The position numbers and the translations under genes are program-made. Under the pieces are notes generated by a model. The model saw only the letters and a program-made list of their open reading frames with translations. It did no database searches and was not told where the DNA came from. From Afipia sp. GAS231 (GTDB lineage Bacteria > Pseudomonadota > Alphaproteobacteria > Rhizobiales > Xanthobacteraceae): DNA of 64,000 bases. Shown in pieces: positions 1 through 8,690 of this stretch (positions are counted from its first letter, which is position 1; each line of letters begins with the position of its first letter). The stretch covers positions 3,348,001-3,412,000 of the forward strand of contig NZ_LT629703.1 in NCBI RefSeq assembly GCF_900103365.1, written 5' to 3'.

Positions 1-197
1 TGTTGAGCGTCGGGCGGGTCGGCGCCATCCTCGGACCTTTCGTCGCCGGCGAACTGCAACAGATCTTTCAAGGACCGACGGCGATGTTCCTTGCGATCGG
101 AGCCGCGGCTCTGGTGGCCGCCACCGCGATTGCCTCCCTGGCGGCCGACAGGCGCATCGCCCTTGATCTGCTCGAGGCCAGCGCGCTCCACGGATAG
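1..197 (+). CDS. MFS transporter, C-terminal end only (cut by window start)
   Basis: This is the last 64-65 residues of a membrane transporter whose start lies before the window. The fragment begins with a G-R-x-G-x-x-x-G-P motif, which is usual at the start of transmembrane helix 11 of major facilitator permeases, followed by a second hydrophobic helix rich in Ala and Leu and a short hydrophilic tail. The hydroxyquinol operon follows about 80 bp downstream on the same strand, so import of an aromatic acid (AAHS-type MFS) is a reasonable inference. The substrate cannot be read from the fragment. Confidence 0.6.
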   Translation, partial: LSVGRVGAILGPFVAGELQQIFQGPTAMFLAIGAAALVAATAIASLAADRRIALDLLEASALHG

Positions 198-278
198 GAC
201 GCGTTTCGTACCACGAAGCGGGCCTCGACATGGCCCGCTTCCACCCCTCATGGCCATTCTTGCAACGCGAGGTACCTC

Positions 279-1379
279 ATGCGTCCGTTCGTTTACAACG
301 CACTCCCTGCGCGCGTCGTCTTTGGCGTCGGCACGATCGGCCAAGTCGCGGATGAAGTCCGTCGTCTGGGCTGCCGTCGCGCCTTGATCCTTTCGACGCC
401 GCAGCAACAGGGTGAGGCGGAGCGGCTGGCCTCGCACATCGGCGATCTCGCCGCAGGCGTGTTTGCCGGCGCGGTCATGCACACGCCGGTCGAGGTTACG
501 GAGCAGGCCATCGCCCGTCTGCGCGATCTCGGTGCGGATTGCACCATCGCGCTTGGCGGAGGCTCCACCATCGGCCTCGGCAAGGCGATCGCGCTTCGGT
601 CCGACCTGCCGCAGATCGCAATCCCGACGACCTATGCCGGATCCGAAGCGACGCCGATCCTCGGTGAGACCGAGAATGGTCGAAAGACGACGCAGCGCAG
701 CCCCAGGGTTCTGCCGGAAGTGATCGTCTACGATGTCGATCTCACGCTCACGCTGCCGCCTGGGCTTACAGCGACGTCGGGCATGAACGCGATGGCCCAC
801 GCCGTCGAGGCGCTGTACGCGCAGGATGCCAACCCCGTCACCTCGCTGCTTGCCGAGCAGGCGATCGGCATTCTGGCGCAGGCGCTGCCCCGTATCGTTC
901 AGAACCCTCGGGATCGCGCGGCACGCGCGGACGCGCTCTGCGGCGCGTGGGCGTGCGGCACCTGCCTCGGATCCGTCGGCATGGCGCTGCATCATAAAAT
1001 TTGCCACGTGCTCGGCGGCAGTTTTGGGTTGCCGCACGCCGAGACCCACACCGTCATGCTGCCTCATGCCACGGCCTTTAATACGGCGAGCGCTCCCGAA
1101 GCGATGGCCTGCGTCGCGCGCGCGCTGGCGGCGACCGACGCCGCGCAAGGGTTGTTCGATCTCGCCGGCGAACTCGGCGCGCCGCGAAGCCTGCGCGAGA
1201 TCGGCATGCCCGAGGGCGGTTTGGACGAGGCGGCAGACATCGCTGTGATGTCCCCGTATTGGAACCCACGCCCGATCGAACGCAATGCGATCCGGGCGCT
1301 GCTGCAAGACGCCTACGATGGCCGGCGGCCGGACACCGCGTTCTATCCGACAACGCCGACGGAGACGGTCAATGTATGA
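279..1379 (+). CDS. Maleylacetate reductase (iron-containing alcohol dehydrogenase family)
   Basis: Predicted to reduce maleylacetate to 3-oxoadipate with NAD(P)H, the step after hydroxyquinol ring cleavage. The protein is 366 residues, close to the family's usual 350-360. It has an N-terminal nucleotide-binding part with a GGGSTIGLGKAIA motif, then GMNAMAHAVEALYA and an HHKICHVLGG...LPHAETH segment typical of maleylacetate reductases. The ATG at 279 follows a GAGG-type ribosome site. Its last 8 bases overlap the start of the hydroxyquinol dioxygenase gene, which implies translational coupling and supports the assignment over a general Fe-alcohol dehydrogenase. Confidence 0.9.
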   Translation: MRPFVYNALPARVVFGVGTIGQVADEVRRLGCRRALILSTPQQQGEAERLASHIGDLAAGVFAGAVMHTPVEVTEQAIARLRDLGADCTIALGGGSTIGLGKAIALRSDLPQIAIPTTYAGSEATPILGETENGRKTTQRSPRVLPEVIVYDVDLTLTLPPGLTATSGMNAMAHAVEALYAQDANPVTSLLAEQAIGILAQALPRIVQNPRDRAARADALCGAWACGTCLGSVGMALHHKICHVLGGSFGLPHAETHTVMLPHATAFNTASAPEAMACVARALAATDAAQGLFDLAGELGAPRSLREIGMPEGGLDEAADIAVMSPYWNPRPIERNAIRALLQDAYDGRRPDTAFYPTTPTETVNV

Positions 1380-2259
1380 TCTGAACGAAGATACCATCAC
1401 CGACGCCGTGCTGGCCCGGTTCGCGGAAACTCCCGATCGGCGATTGAAGCTGCTGGTGCAGGCGCTGGTGCGTCATCTGCATGGCTTCGTGCGGGAAACC
1501 GAGCCGACCTTCGAGGAGTGGCGCGTTGCCATCGATTTTCTGACCCGCACCGGCCAGATGTGCTCGGACGTCAGACAAGAGTTCATTCTGCTTTCCGATG
1601 TGCTCGGCGTTTCGATGCTGGTGGATGCGATCAACCATCGCCAGCCCGAGGGCGCGACCGAGACCACTGTCCTTGGCCCCTTCCACGTCGTCGGCGCGCC
1701 GCAGCCCGCGCATGGCGCGGATATCTCGGCCGGCCTGCCGGGTGAAAAACTTCTGGTCGAGGGCACCGTGGTGGCGGCGTCAGGCGAACCCGTCTCCGGG
1801 GCTGTGGTGGAAGTCTGGTCGGCGGATCAGGACGGGTTTTATGATGTGCAGCGCTCCGATCTGGATGGTTCAGCACTGCGCGCAACGTTCCGCGCGGATC
1901 AGGCCGGGCGGTTTCATTTCTGGACCCTGATGCCGGCGCACTACCCGATTCCGGCTGACGGCCCGGTGGGGGATCTATTGGGCGCCACCGCCCGTCATCC
2001 CTACCGGCCGGCGCATGTGCACTTCATGATTTCGGCTGCGGGCCACGAGCAACTGGTCACACACATCTTTGCCGAGGGTAGCCCTTATCTCGACAGCGAC
2101 GCCGTGTTTGGGGTCAAGAGCAGCCTGATCCAGCCGTTCGAGCCGAAGCCGCCGGGTGCCACACCGGACGGCCGCGTGCTGGATCAACCCTGGCGGCACT
2201 TGGTCCGTCGCTTCGGACTCAAGGCTGCTGGCACATCCAAACTGGCGAAGGCCAGCTGA
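1372..2259 (+). CDS. Hydroxyquinol 1,2-dioxygenase (intradiol)
   Basis: Cleaves 1,2,4-trihydroxybenzene between the two adjacent hydroxyls to give maleylacetate, using non-haem Fe(III). The 295-residue protein has an N-terminal helical dimerisation domain (about residues 1-100) and a C-terminal beta-sandwich. The iron ligands are visible as the Tyr of DGFYDVQ, the Tyr of HYPIPADGP, and the two His of RPAHVHF. The LPxEKLLVEG and HYPIPADGPVGDLL segments fit the hydroxyquinol/chlorocatechol branch rather than PcaGH. I chose the ATG at 1372 because an earlier in-frame start would lie wholly inside the upstream gene. The upstream reductase supplies the next step. Confidence 0.9.
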   Translation: MYDLNEDTITDAVLARFAETPDRRLKLLVQALVRHLHGFVRETEPTFEEWRVAIDFLTRTGQMCSDVRQEFILLSDVLGVSMLVDAINHRQPEGATETTVLGPFHVVGAPQPAHGADISAGLPGEKLLVEGTVVAASGEPVSGAVVEVWSADQDGFYDVQRSDLDGSALRATFRADQAGRFHFWTLMPAHYPIPADGPVGDLLGATARHPYRPAHVHFMISAAGHEQLVTHIFAEGSPYLDSDAVFGVKSSLIQPFEPKPPGATPDGRVLDQPWRHLVRRFGLKAAGTSKLAKAS

Positions 2260-2274
2260 ACACGGAGAACAGAA

Positions 2275-2685
2275 ATGCAAGACAGCAAGCGCCTCATGGC
2301 GCGGTTCGTTGAGTTCATCAACACTGCGAGCGAGAAGCTCGCCGACGAACTCATCTCGCCAAAGGCGATATTTCACGTTCCCGGTCGCCCCGAGCCGGTG
2401 GTCGGACCTGCCGGCTATCTTGAGATCATCGCGATGATGCGCAGCGGCTTTCCGGACATCCAATGGACCCTTGAGGAGACGATCGCCGAGGGAGACAATA
2501 TTGCCGCCCGCTTCACCATGCGCGGCACGCACCAGGGAAGCTTCTTCGGAGTTCCGCCCACCGGAAAGAAAATTGCCGTACAGGCGATGAATTTCTATCG
2601 CTGGTCCAACGGACAGATCGTCGGGGAACGTGGACAGCCCGACATGTTAGGACTGATGCAACAAATCGGCGCGGCACCCATGTGA
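2275..2685 (+). CDS. SnoaL-like / NTF2-fold protein
   Basis: A 136-residue protein of the SnoaL/ester-cyclase-like NTF2 superfamily, recognised from the FVEFINTAS...LISPKAIFHVPG opening, the FPDIQWTLEETIAEGD strand pair and the TMRGTHQGSFFGVPPTGK motif. Such proteins form cone-shaped alpha+beta barrels that bind small hydrophobic or polyketide-like molecules, and many have no known reaction. It lies 15 bp after the hydroxyquinol dioxygenase with a GGAG ribosome site and is probably the last gene of that operon. A role in handling an aromatic intermediate is inferred only from position. Confidence 0.7.
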   Translation: MQDSKRLMARFVEFINTASEKLADELISPKAIFHVPGRPEPVVGPAGYLEIIAMMRSGFPDIQWTLEETIAEGDNIAARFTMRGTHQGSFFGVPPTGKKIAVQAMNFYRWSNGQIVGERGQPDMLGLMQQIGAAPM

Positions 2686-2728
2686 CGCGTGGTGTATGCC
2701 CTCCTAACCGGCTGCGTCCGTGGATCGA

Positions 2729-3667
2729 TCACGCCGGCACGTTCGGGTCCGGCATCAGCTTCGGATCGGGCTTGTTGACCAGATAGAGCCCGGCGATGAC
2801 CAGCAGCGCCGCCGCACCAAAAGCGATTGTGAGCTGGTCCTTCATGATGAAGTAGGCGGCGACGACGCCGAACAGCGGCGTGATGAAGGTGAAGGCCGAC
2901 AGTTTGCTCGCCGAATAGGTTTTGACCAGCGCGAACCACAGAACGAAGGTGCAGCCGACCACCCAGATCGCCTGATAGGCCAGCAGCGAGATCGACAGCA
3001 GGCTCGGCACACGGCTGATGGTCTCGCCCGACAGAAACGACGCGCCGGCCAAAATCGGGATCGACACCGCGACCTGGTAGCCGAGCGCCTTTTCCGGTGC
3101 GGCGTTGCGAAGGTTTGTTCCCTTGGCGATCAGCGTGGTTGCCGCCCACAGCGCACCGCCGGCGACCACCAGCAAATCGCCGAGCAGCACCTTGGCATCA
3201 ACATTCGGCTGCGGCACGCCGATCGCAAGCGCCACGCCCGCGAAACTCAGGGCCAGCCCGCCCCATTGCAAGGCGGACAGCCGCTCGCCGAGAAACTGAT
3301 AGGAGCCTAGGGCGACGAAAAACGGGGCGGTGTAGAGAAATACCGCCGCGCGCGACGCCGAGGTGAACACCAAACCCGTAAAGATCAGCACGAATTCGAC
3401 CCCGAACAGCACGCCCGCGAACAGGCCGGGAAGAAGCGAGCCATCTCGCTCAAAGAACCTGACGCCGCGAAACCAGCCGACCGCCAGCATCACCGGCAAC
3501 GCGCCGGCGGAACGGATCAGCGCCTGCATCATCGGCGGCACGTCCGGCAACGCCAGCTTGACCGCGATCTGGTTGAAACCCCAGCTCAGGCACAGCATCA
3601 GCATCAAGGCGATGGCGCCCGGCGTGAGCGCACGCGCGGCGGAAGACGTTAGCTGATTGGAAGACAT
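2729..3667 (-). CDS. DMT-superfamily (EamA) transporter
   Basis: A 312-residue inner-membrane protein with ten hydrophobic segments arranged as two EamA repeats, the second beginning near residue 165. The N-terminal LMLCLSWGFNQIAVKLA helix and the LVFTSASRAAVFLYTAPFFVALG helix are characteristic of drug/metabolite exporters of this superfamily. The substrate is unknown. The gene is convergent with the hydroxyquinol operon and about 40 bp from its end, so it is not part of it. The short C-terminal tail is hydrophilic and Pro-rich. Confidence 0.85.
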   Translation of the reverse strand: MSSNQLTSSAARALTPGAIALMLMLCLSWGFNQIAVKLALPDVPPMMQALIRSAGALPVMLAVGWFRGVRFFERDGSLLPGLFAGVLFGVEFVLIFTGLVFTSASRAAVFLYTAPFFVALGSYQFLGERLSALQWGGLALSFAGVALAIGVPQPNVDAKVLLGDLLVVAGGALWAATTLIAKGTNLRNAAPEKALGYQVAVSIPILAGASFLSGETISRVPSLLSISLLAYQAIWVVGCTFVLWFALVKTYSASKLSAFTFITPLFGVVAAYFIMKDQLTIAFGAAALLVIAGLYLVNKPDPKLMPDPNVPA

Positions 3668-3725
3668 CGATCCTCGTGGCCGGCTTGGCGCCGTGTTGTT
3701 CTCAAGATTCAGGCTTGACTCACCC

Positions 3726-3808
3726 CGTCATTGCGAGCGGAGCGAAGCAATCCATCTTGCCGCTGGCGAAGCATGGATTGCTTCGTCGCTTCGCTCCTCG
3801 CAATGACG
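3726..3808. repeat. Palindromic intergenic repeat, family A copy 1
   Basis: The element starts CGTCATTGCGAGCG and ends with the inverse, CGCTCCTCGCAATGACG, with a second inner inverted pair around AGCAATCCA/TGGATTGCT. The whole element can fold into one long hairpin. A second copy lies at 20865-20952. It sits between the DMT transporter start and the end of the Zur-type gene. Confidence 0.85.
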
Positions 3809-3830
3809 GGTGAGGCTCTCATATTCCCGG

Positions 3831-4325
3831 CTATTTCTGACAGTGGGCGCAGGTGCCGGCGATTTCGACGACCGAGAGTTTTGGCGCAAAGCCGGTCGCG
3901 CGCGCCGCGGCATTGAGGCTTTGCGCGACGGGCGCCGCCGGAATTTCGCCGACCGAGCCGCAATGGTCGCAGATCAGGAACGCGACCATCGAGGTTTCGT
4001 CGTGGTCATGCGCGCAGGCGAGGAAGGCGTTGCGGCTTTCGATGCGGTGAACGAGGCCGTTCTCCATCAGGAAATCGAGCGCGCGGTAGACCGTGATCGG
4101 CGCCGGCCGCGGCATCGACTTGGCGAGTTCGTCGATCACCTCATAGGCCCCGAGCGGACGGTGGCTGGACAATAGCGCCTGCAGCACCTGACGCCGGATC
4201 GGGGTGAATTTCTGCGCCCGCCGCAGGCAAACCTGCTCGGCATGCGACATCGCGTCCGCGGTGCAGCGGCCGTGATCGTGGTCGGGCGCGGGAAAGGTCG
4301 GTTTGGCCAAGGTCATCTCTTTCAT
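3831..4325 (-). CDS. Fur-family transcriptional regulator, Zur-like
   Basis: A 164-residue metal-dependent repressor, longer than Fur at its N-terminus by a His/Asp-rich stretch (PDHDHGRC). The winged helix includes RRQVLQALLSSHRPLGAYEVID and the ITVYRALDFLMENGLVHRIES recognition region. The C-terminal domain has two CxxC pairs, CDHC and CAHC, the structural zinc site of Zur/Fur proteins, plus a Cys-Ala-His-Asp-His-Asp stretch in the hinge. The lack of a typical Fur HHDH iron motif and the four Cys favour zinc uptake regulation. No znuABC genes are in the window, so the target set is unknown. Confidence 0.8.
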   Translation of the reverse strand: MKEMTLAKPTFPAPDHDHGRCTADAMSHAEQVCLRRAQKFTPIRRQVLQALLSSHRPLGAYEVIDELAKSMPRPAPITVYRALDFLMENGLVHRIESRNAFLACAHDHDETSMVAFLICDHCGSVGEIPAAPVAQSLNAAARATGFAPKLSVVEIAGTCAHCQK

Positions 4326-4425
4326 TTCATAGCATTTTCGCGGCCAATCCCAAAGTGCGCGGCTCAGCGGTTGCCAGCCATGCCGCAGGCGCGGGTCACG
4401 TCCTTGTTAACTCCCGATGCAGGAT

Positions 4426-4443
4426 TAATAAGCTAGCTTATTA
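4426..4443. promoter_or_regulatory. Perfect 18-bp palindrome, candidate MarR operator
   Basis: TAATAAGCTAGCTTATTA is a perfect inverted repeat ending 28 bp before the MarR gene start. A second, imperfect dyad (ATAGCTAAAGCTTAT) follows immediately at 4443-4457, just ahead of the GGAGG ribosome site. AT-rich 16-20 bp dyads at this position are usual autorepressor sites for MarR proteins that control linked efflux pumps. Confidence 0.65.
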
Positions 4444-4471
4444 TAGCTAAAGCTTATGGAGGCGGGGGCTA

Positions 4472-4951
4472 ATGCGCGGTTCCGTGGATATGAACTTCCT
4501 GTTTACGCTGGGCGAATTGCAGCGGCTGGTGCGCGCTTATGCCGACAAGCAGGCCGCGCGCCACGGCATTACCCGCGCCCAATGGGCGGTTTTGGCCAAG
4601 GTGGAGCGCACCGAGGGCCTGAAACAGACCGAACTGGCCGAGCAGATGGAGATGCAGCCGATCACGCTGACCCGGCTGGTCGACAAGCTCTGCAACAATG
4701 GCTGGATCGAGCGCCGCGGCGACGAGACCGACCGCCGCGTCAACCGCCTCTATCTGAAGAAAGCGGCGCGACCGCTGCTCGGAAAACTCGCCGGGCTGCG
4801 CTCGGAAATCACCACGACGGCGCTCGAGGGCATCAATCCCGCCGATGCCCACCGCATGCTCGACCAACTCGACCTGATCAAAGAGAACGTACGCAATGCC
4901 ATCCAAAATCCAGCCGGCGAACCTCCCCGAAAGGAGCAGCGCTATGGCTGA
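4472..4951 (+). CDS. MarR-family transcriptional regulator
   Basis: A 159-residue winged-helix repressor. The core runs from an N-terminal dimer helix through GITRAQWAVLAKVER and TELAEQMEMQPITLTRLVDKLCNNGWIERR (helix-turn-helix) to the wing GDETDRRVNRLYLKKAA, with a D-x-R-D/R motif typical of MarR. The start at 4472 has a GGAGGCGGGGG ribosome site. The stop overlaps the start of the HlyD gene by 8 bases (ATGGCTGA), so regulator and pump form one operon, presumably derepressed by a toxic ligand. The palindrome at 4426-4443 is the likely self-operator. Confidence 0.9.
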   Translation: MRGSVDMNFLFTLGELQRLVRAYADKQAARHGITRAQWAVLAKVERTEGLKQTELAEQMEMQPITLTRLVDKLCNNGWIERRGDETDRRVNRLYLKKAARPLLGKLAGLRSEITTTALEGINPADAHRMLDQLDLIKENVRNAIQNPAGEPPRKEQRYG

Positions 4952-6113
4952 TCCCGTCCTCAAATTCCCGGCCGAACAAAAAGGCAGCCCGGATTCGCCG
5001 TCGCGGCCGAAGCTCGCCGCCGAACCGCGCCGCCGGCTGATGGCCGGTCTGCGCCGTTATCGCCGCGTCCTGTTGCTGGTGGTGCTGCCGCTGGTCGCCG
5101 CGATCGCCGGCATCACCTTCTATCTCAACGGCGGCCGCTACGTGACCACCGACGACGCCTATGTCGGCGCACAGAAAGTACTGATCACGCCCGATATCTC
5201 TGGCAAGATCGAGAAGGTCGTCGTCAAGGAAGGCCAGCAGGTCAAAGAAGGCGACGTGCTGTTCGAGATCGACCCGGTGCCGTTCCGGCTGGCTCTGGCG
5301 CAAGCCAAGGCAACGCTCGATCAGAGCAAGACGACCTATGACAATCTGGTCGCCAACATCAAGATCTACGGCCAGATGCTCGACCTGGCGCAGCAGGGCG
5401 TCGACCTGAAACAGCGCGACGTCGATCGCAAGCAGGCGCTGGTGAAGAGCAATGTCGGCTCGCAGCTCGACCTCGACAATTCCGGCACCGCGATGGTGAC
5501 GGCCGCAGCGCAAGCCCAGTTCGTCAAGCAGCAGCTCTCCAACGCCAAGACCCAGTTGCTCGGCAATCCCGACCTGCCGCTGGAGGAATTCCCGCCCTAT
5601 GCCCAGGCCAAGGCCAACTTCGACCAGGCCGAGCGCAATCTCGATCACACCGTGATGCGCGCGCCGATGGCCGGCACCGCGACCCAGGTCGATCAAATCC
5701 AGCTCGGGCGCTTCGTGATGGCAGGCGCGCCGGTGTTCAGCATCATCGACACCGCGAACCCGTGGGTCGACGCCAATCCGAAGGAATCCGATTTCACCTA
5801 TGTCGCGGTCGGCCAGACCGTCGAACTCGATGTCGATGCGTTTCCCAACCATGTGTTCAAGGGCACGGTCGGCTCGCTGTCGCCGGGCACCGGCGCGCAG
5901 TTCGCGATCCTGCCGCCGCAGAACGCATCCGGCAATTTCGTCAAGGTGGTGCAGCGCGTGCCGGTCCGGATCTATTTCGACAAGGATGACAAGTTCGTGC
6001 GCAAGCTGAAGGCCGGCATGAGCGTCTACGCCACCATCGACACCAAACACAGCCGTTCGCTGGCGGCCCTGCTCGGCTTCGCGCCGGCCGCGGCGGGCCA
6101 CGAGCAGGACTAG
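4944..6113 (+). CDS. HlyD/EmrA-family periplasmic adaptor of a multidrug efflux pump
   Basis: A 389-residue membrane-fusion protein linking an inner-membrane exporter to an outer-membrane channel. It has a short cytoplasmic N-terminus, one transmembrane helix at about residues 35-58, a biotinyl-lipoyl-like half (VTTDDAYVGA...GKIEKVVVKEGQQVKEGDVLFEID), a long coiled coil, the second lipoyl half (HTVMRAPMAGTATQVDQIQLGRFV) and a beta-barrel. The ATG at 4944 has AAGGAG 7 bp upstream; an in-frame ATG at 4896 lies deep inside marR and has no such site. The DHA2 exporter follows 5 bp later, as in emrAB operons. Confidence 0.9.
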   Translation: MADPVLKFPAEQKGSPDSPSRPKLAAEPRRRLMAGLRRYRRVLLLVVLPLVAAIAGITFYLNGGRYVTTDDAYVGAQKVLITPDISGKIEKVVVKEGQQVKEGDVLFEIDPVPFRLALAQAKATLDQSKTTYDNLVANIKIYGQMLDLAQQGVDLKQRDVDRKQALVKSNVGSQLDLDNSGTAMVTAAAQAQFVKQQLSNAKTQLLGNPDLPLEEFPPYAQAKANFDQAERNLDHTVMRAPMAGTATQVDQIQLGRFVMAGAPVFSIIDTANPWVDANPKESDFTYVAVGQTVELDVDAFPNHVFKGTVGSLSPGTGAQFAILPPQNASGNFVKVVQRVPVRIYFDKDDKFVRKLKAGMSVYATIDTKHSRSLAALLGFAPAAAGHEQD

Positions 6114-6118
6114 ACGCC

Positions 6119-7678
6119 ATGCCGACGCCGGATCCGTCACCTTCAGCCGTTCCCGGCCTGCGCCGGAACATGGTGACGATCTGCGCCATGACGGCGACGA
6201 TCATGCAGGCGCTGGACACCACCATCGCCAACGTCGCGCTGCCCTATATGCAGGGCACGCTGTCGGCCTCTCAGGACCAGATCAACTGGGTGCTGACCTC
6301 CTACATCGTTGCGGCTGCGATCATGACGGCGCCGGTGGGCTGGATCGCCAACCGCTTCGGCCGCAAGAACATCTTCATCGTCTGCTCCGGCGGCTTCACC
6401 ATCGCGTCGGTGCTGTGTGGCCTGGCGCAGGACATCAACCAGATGGTGCTGTTTCGTTTGCTGCAGGGCGTGTTCGGCGCGGCCCTGGTGCCGCTGTCGC
6501 AGGCCGTGATGCTCGACTCCTACGCGCTGCATGAGCGCGCGAAAGCGATGTCGATCTGGGGCATGGGCGTGATGATGGGGCCGATCATGGGGCCTTCCCT
6601 GGGAGCGTGGCTGACCGAAACCTATTCCTGGCACTGGGTGTTCTTCGTCAACCTGCCGTTCGGCATCTTCACCGTGCTCGGGCTGATGATCTTCATGGAC
6701 GAGACCAAGAAGGACCTCAATCTGCGCTTCGACTGGTTCGGGTTCTCGGCGCTGGCGATCGCGATCGGTTCGCTGCAGCTCGCGCTCGACCGCGGCGAGC
6801 AGCTCGGTTGGCTGGAATCCAACGAGATCATCGGCGAATTCATCGTCTCCGCGATCGGCTTCTACTATTTCTTCGCGCATTCGTTCACGACTTCAAAACC
6901 GTTCATTCAGTTCGCGCTGTTCAGAGACAAGAACTTCGTCGGCGGCTGCGTGTTCATGGCTGTGATGGGACTGGTGCTGTATTCGACCATGGCGCTGTCC
7001 TCGCCGTTCCTGCAGAACGTGATCGGCTACCCCATCATCACGGCGGGCGTGCTGCTGGCGAGCCGCGGCTGCGGCACCTTCGTCGCCATGATGCTGGTCG
7101 GACGGGTGATGCGCTATGTCGAGGCGCGCACGCTGATCATCACCGGCCTCAGCCTGACCGCGGCTTCCCTGTTCCAGATGACGGGTTGGACCGATCAGAC
7201 CGGCGTCACCGACATCGTGGTGGTCAGCATCATCCAGGGTTTTGGCTTTGGCCTCGTGTTCGTGCCGCTGTCCACGGTGGCGTTCCTGACCTTGCCCGGG
7301 CATCTGCGCACCGACGGCACCTCGATGCTGACCTTGATGCGCAATGTCGCCAGCTCGATCGGCATTTCGATCGTGATCTCGCAACTGACGCAGGGGTCGA
7401 CCCGCGTCTACGCGGTGCTGTCGGAACACGTCAGTCCGTTCAACCACGCCATGCAGATGCCCAACGTGCGCGGCATGATCGACCTGTCGACCGACGCCGG
7501 CCGCGCCATGGCGGACGCCATGGTGAAAATTCAGGCGCAGATCATCGCCTTCTCGCAGGACTATCAATTGGTAATGATCTTCATCCTGGTCTCGATCCCG
7601 CTGACGATCATGATCGGTTCGACCAAGGCCACGCTGCGTGCGCAGTCGGCCGCACCTGATCACGCGGTGATTGAATAG
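6119..7678 (+). CDS. DHA2-family MFS multidrug exporter (EmrB type)
   Basis: A 519-residue proton-driven exporter with 14 predicted membrane helices. Motifs include MTATIMQALDTTIANVALPYMQG in helix 1, the WVLTSYIVAAAIMTAPVGW helix 2, the GWIANRFGRKN loop (motif A) and GALVPLSQAVMLDSY (motif C region), all typical of DHA2 drug:H+ antiporters of the EmrB/QacA class. It is the last gene of the marR-hlyD-emrB operon, only 5 bp after the adaptor. An outer-membrane partner is not encoded here. Confidence 0.9.
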   Translation: MPTPDPSPSAVPGLRRNMVTICAMTATIMQALDTTIANVALPYMQGTLSASQDQINWVLTSYIVAAAIMTAPVGWIANRFGRKNIFIVCSGGFTIASVLCGLAQDINQMVLFRLLQGVFGAALVPLSQAVMLDSYALHERAKAMSIWGMGVMMGPIMGPSLGAWLTETYSWHWVFFVNLPFGIFTVLGLMIFMDETKKDLNLRFDWFGFSALAIAIGSLQLALDRGEQLGWLESNEIIGEFIVSAIGFYYFFAHSFTTSKPFIQFALFRDKNFVGGCVFMAVMGLVLYSTMALSSPFLQNVIGYPIITAGVLLASRGCGTFVAMMLVGRVMRYVEARTLIITGLSLTAASLFQMTGWTDQTGVTDIVVVSIIQGFGFGLVFVPLSTVAFLTLPGHLRTDGTSMLTLMRNVASSIGISIVISQLTQGSTRVYAVLSEHVSPFNHAMQMPNVRGMIDLSTDAGRAMADAMVKIQAQIIAFSQDYQLVMIFILVSIPLTIMIGSTKATLRAQSAAPDHAVIE

Positions 7679-7704
7679 CGGTTCCGCGCCGATTCAAATC
7701 GAAG

Positions 7705-8175
7705 TCATCCTGCGCTAACCAACGCCTTGCTCAGCACCGTCCGCCATGCGCCCGGATCCATGCTGGTCTCCGGGCCGACCGCGTAGGTCTCGTAGAGACC
7801 GTCAGCGGTTGTGTGCCCCGCGGCCTTGATCATCGCGATGAATTCGCCCCACGCGCCGCCGAGGCCTTCATAGCCGCCATGATAGGTGGTCTGCGCGATC
7901 GTCATGGCCGGCCACTGTCCGGGCCGCACGCGACCTACAGGTGCGACGGCTGCGGCGACCGGCAGGCAGATTTCGAAATCGAAGACGGCGCCGGGATCGC
8001 GCACATGGTGGGTGAACCATGGGCCGACCACCGCAATGTTCTGCGCGGCGACGGCGGCCTTCAATTCCATCAGGCCCGGGCCCATGACCTTCTGAATTTC
8101 CGCGCGCGGCACCTGGATCGGAATCAAGGCGATAGGCTGTGACGCGGTTTTGACGGTGCGAAGTGGTTCGATCAT
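7705..8175 (-). CDS. GyrI-like / AraC effector-binding domain protein
   Basis: A 156-residue stand-alone GyrI-like small-molecule-binding domain (SHS2 duplication). Supporting features are the N-terminal ASQPIALIPIQVPRAEIQKVMGPG, the central FDFEICLPVAAAV strand, the MTIAQTTYHGGYEGLGGAWGEF helix and the GLYETYAVGPETSMDPGAWRTVL end, which match the family found alone or fused to AraC/MerR regulators. Related stand-alone proteins bind drugs or hydrolyse electrophilic compounds. It is the last gene of a tight arsR-SRPBCC-GyrI operon, 21 bp after the SRPBCC gene. Confidence 0.8.
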   Translation of the reverse strand: MIEPLRTVKTASQPIALIPIQVPRAEIQKVMGPGLMELKAAVAAQNIAVVGPWFTHHVRDPGAVFDFEICLPVAAAVAPVGRVRPGQWPAMTIAQTTYHGGYEGLGGAWGEFIAMIKAAGHTTADGLYETYAVGPETSMDPGAWRTVLSKALVSAG

Positions 8176-8196
8176 GGCGGTGTTCCCGATATCGAC

Positions 8197-8679
8197 TCAA
8201 GCGAGCCCGGACGAATTGATGAAGCTCTCGAGCCGGACGTAACTCGCTTCCATGCCGTGCTCCATGCCGCTCGCCAGCATCATGGCTCGCGTCGCCGAAT
8301 CCGGCAGCGTCATCCGCATCGTCATCAAGGTGCCGGAACCGTCAGGCGTGAACGTGGTGACGATGTGATTGTCCGGTGTCGGATCGGGCATGTGCATCCG
8401 CTCGATGTGAACGAGCCGGCTGAACGGCACCAGTTCGACATACTCACCGGTGACGTAGAAGCCGCGGCCCTCCCCATTCGACCACTCGTAGCGAATCTTG
8501 CCGCCCGGGCGCGCCTCGTTGATACAGACCGGCATGGTCCAGCCGTCGGGGCCGAGCAGCCACTTCTGGATCAGCGCTGGCTCGGTGTGTGCGCGGTACA
8601 CGGCCTTGGGCGGCGCTGCGAAATGCCTCGTTACAACGACATGCGTATCGCCCTCGGTCTTCATCGTCATTTTGCTCAC
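8197..8679 (-). CDS. SRPBCC / AHSA1-family ligand-binding protein
   Basis: A 160-residue START-like (SRPBCC) protein. It shows TRHFAAPPKAVYRAHTEPALIQKWLLGPDGWTMPVC at the N-terminus, a GEYVELVPFSRLVHIERM strand and a C-terminal helix with GMEHGMEASYVRLESFI. Genes of this type are very often paired with an ArsR repressor, as here. I place the start at a GTG at 8679, 11 bp after the arsR stop, with a GAGAGG ribosome site; ATG codons at 8670 and 8664 are alternatives. The ligand is unknown. Confidence 0.8.
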   Translation of the reverse strand: MSKMTMKTEGDTHVVVTRHFAAPPKAVYRAHTEPALIQKWLLGPDGWTMPVCINEARPGGKIRYEWSNGEGRGFYVTGEYVELVPFSRLVHIERMHMPDPTPDNHIVTTFTPDGSGTLMTMRMTLPDSATRAMMLASGMEHGMEASYVRLESFINSSGLA

Positions 8680-8690
8680 GGGATTGCCTC

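Noticed and set aside
4878..6140. Long minus-strand open frame (420 codons) opposite the HlyD gene
   Set aside because: Low-complexity Arg/Asp/His-rich product without family features; it is the antisense shadow of a clearly coding GC-rich gene.
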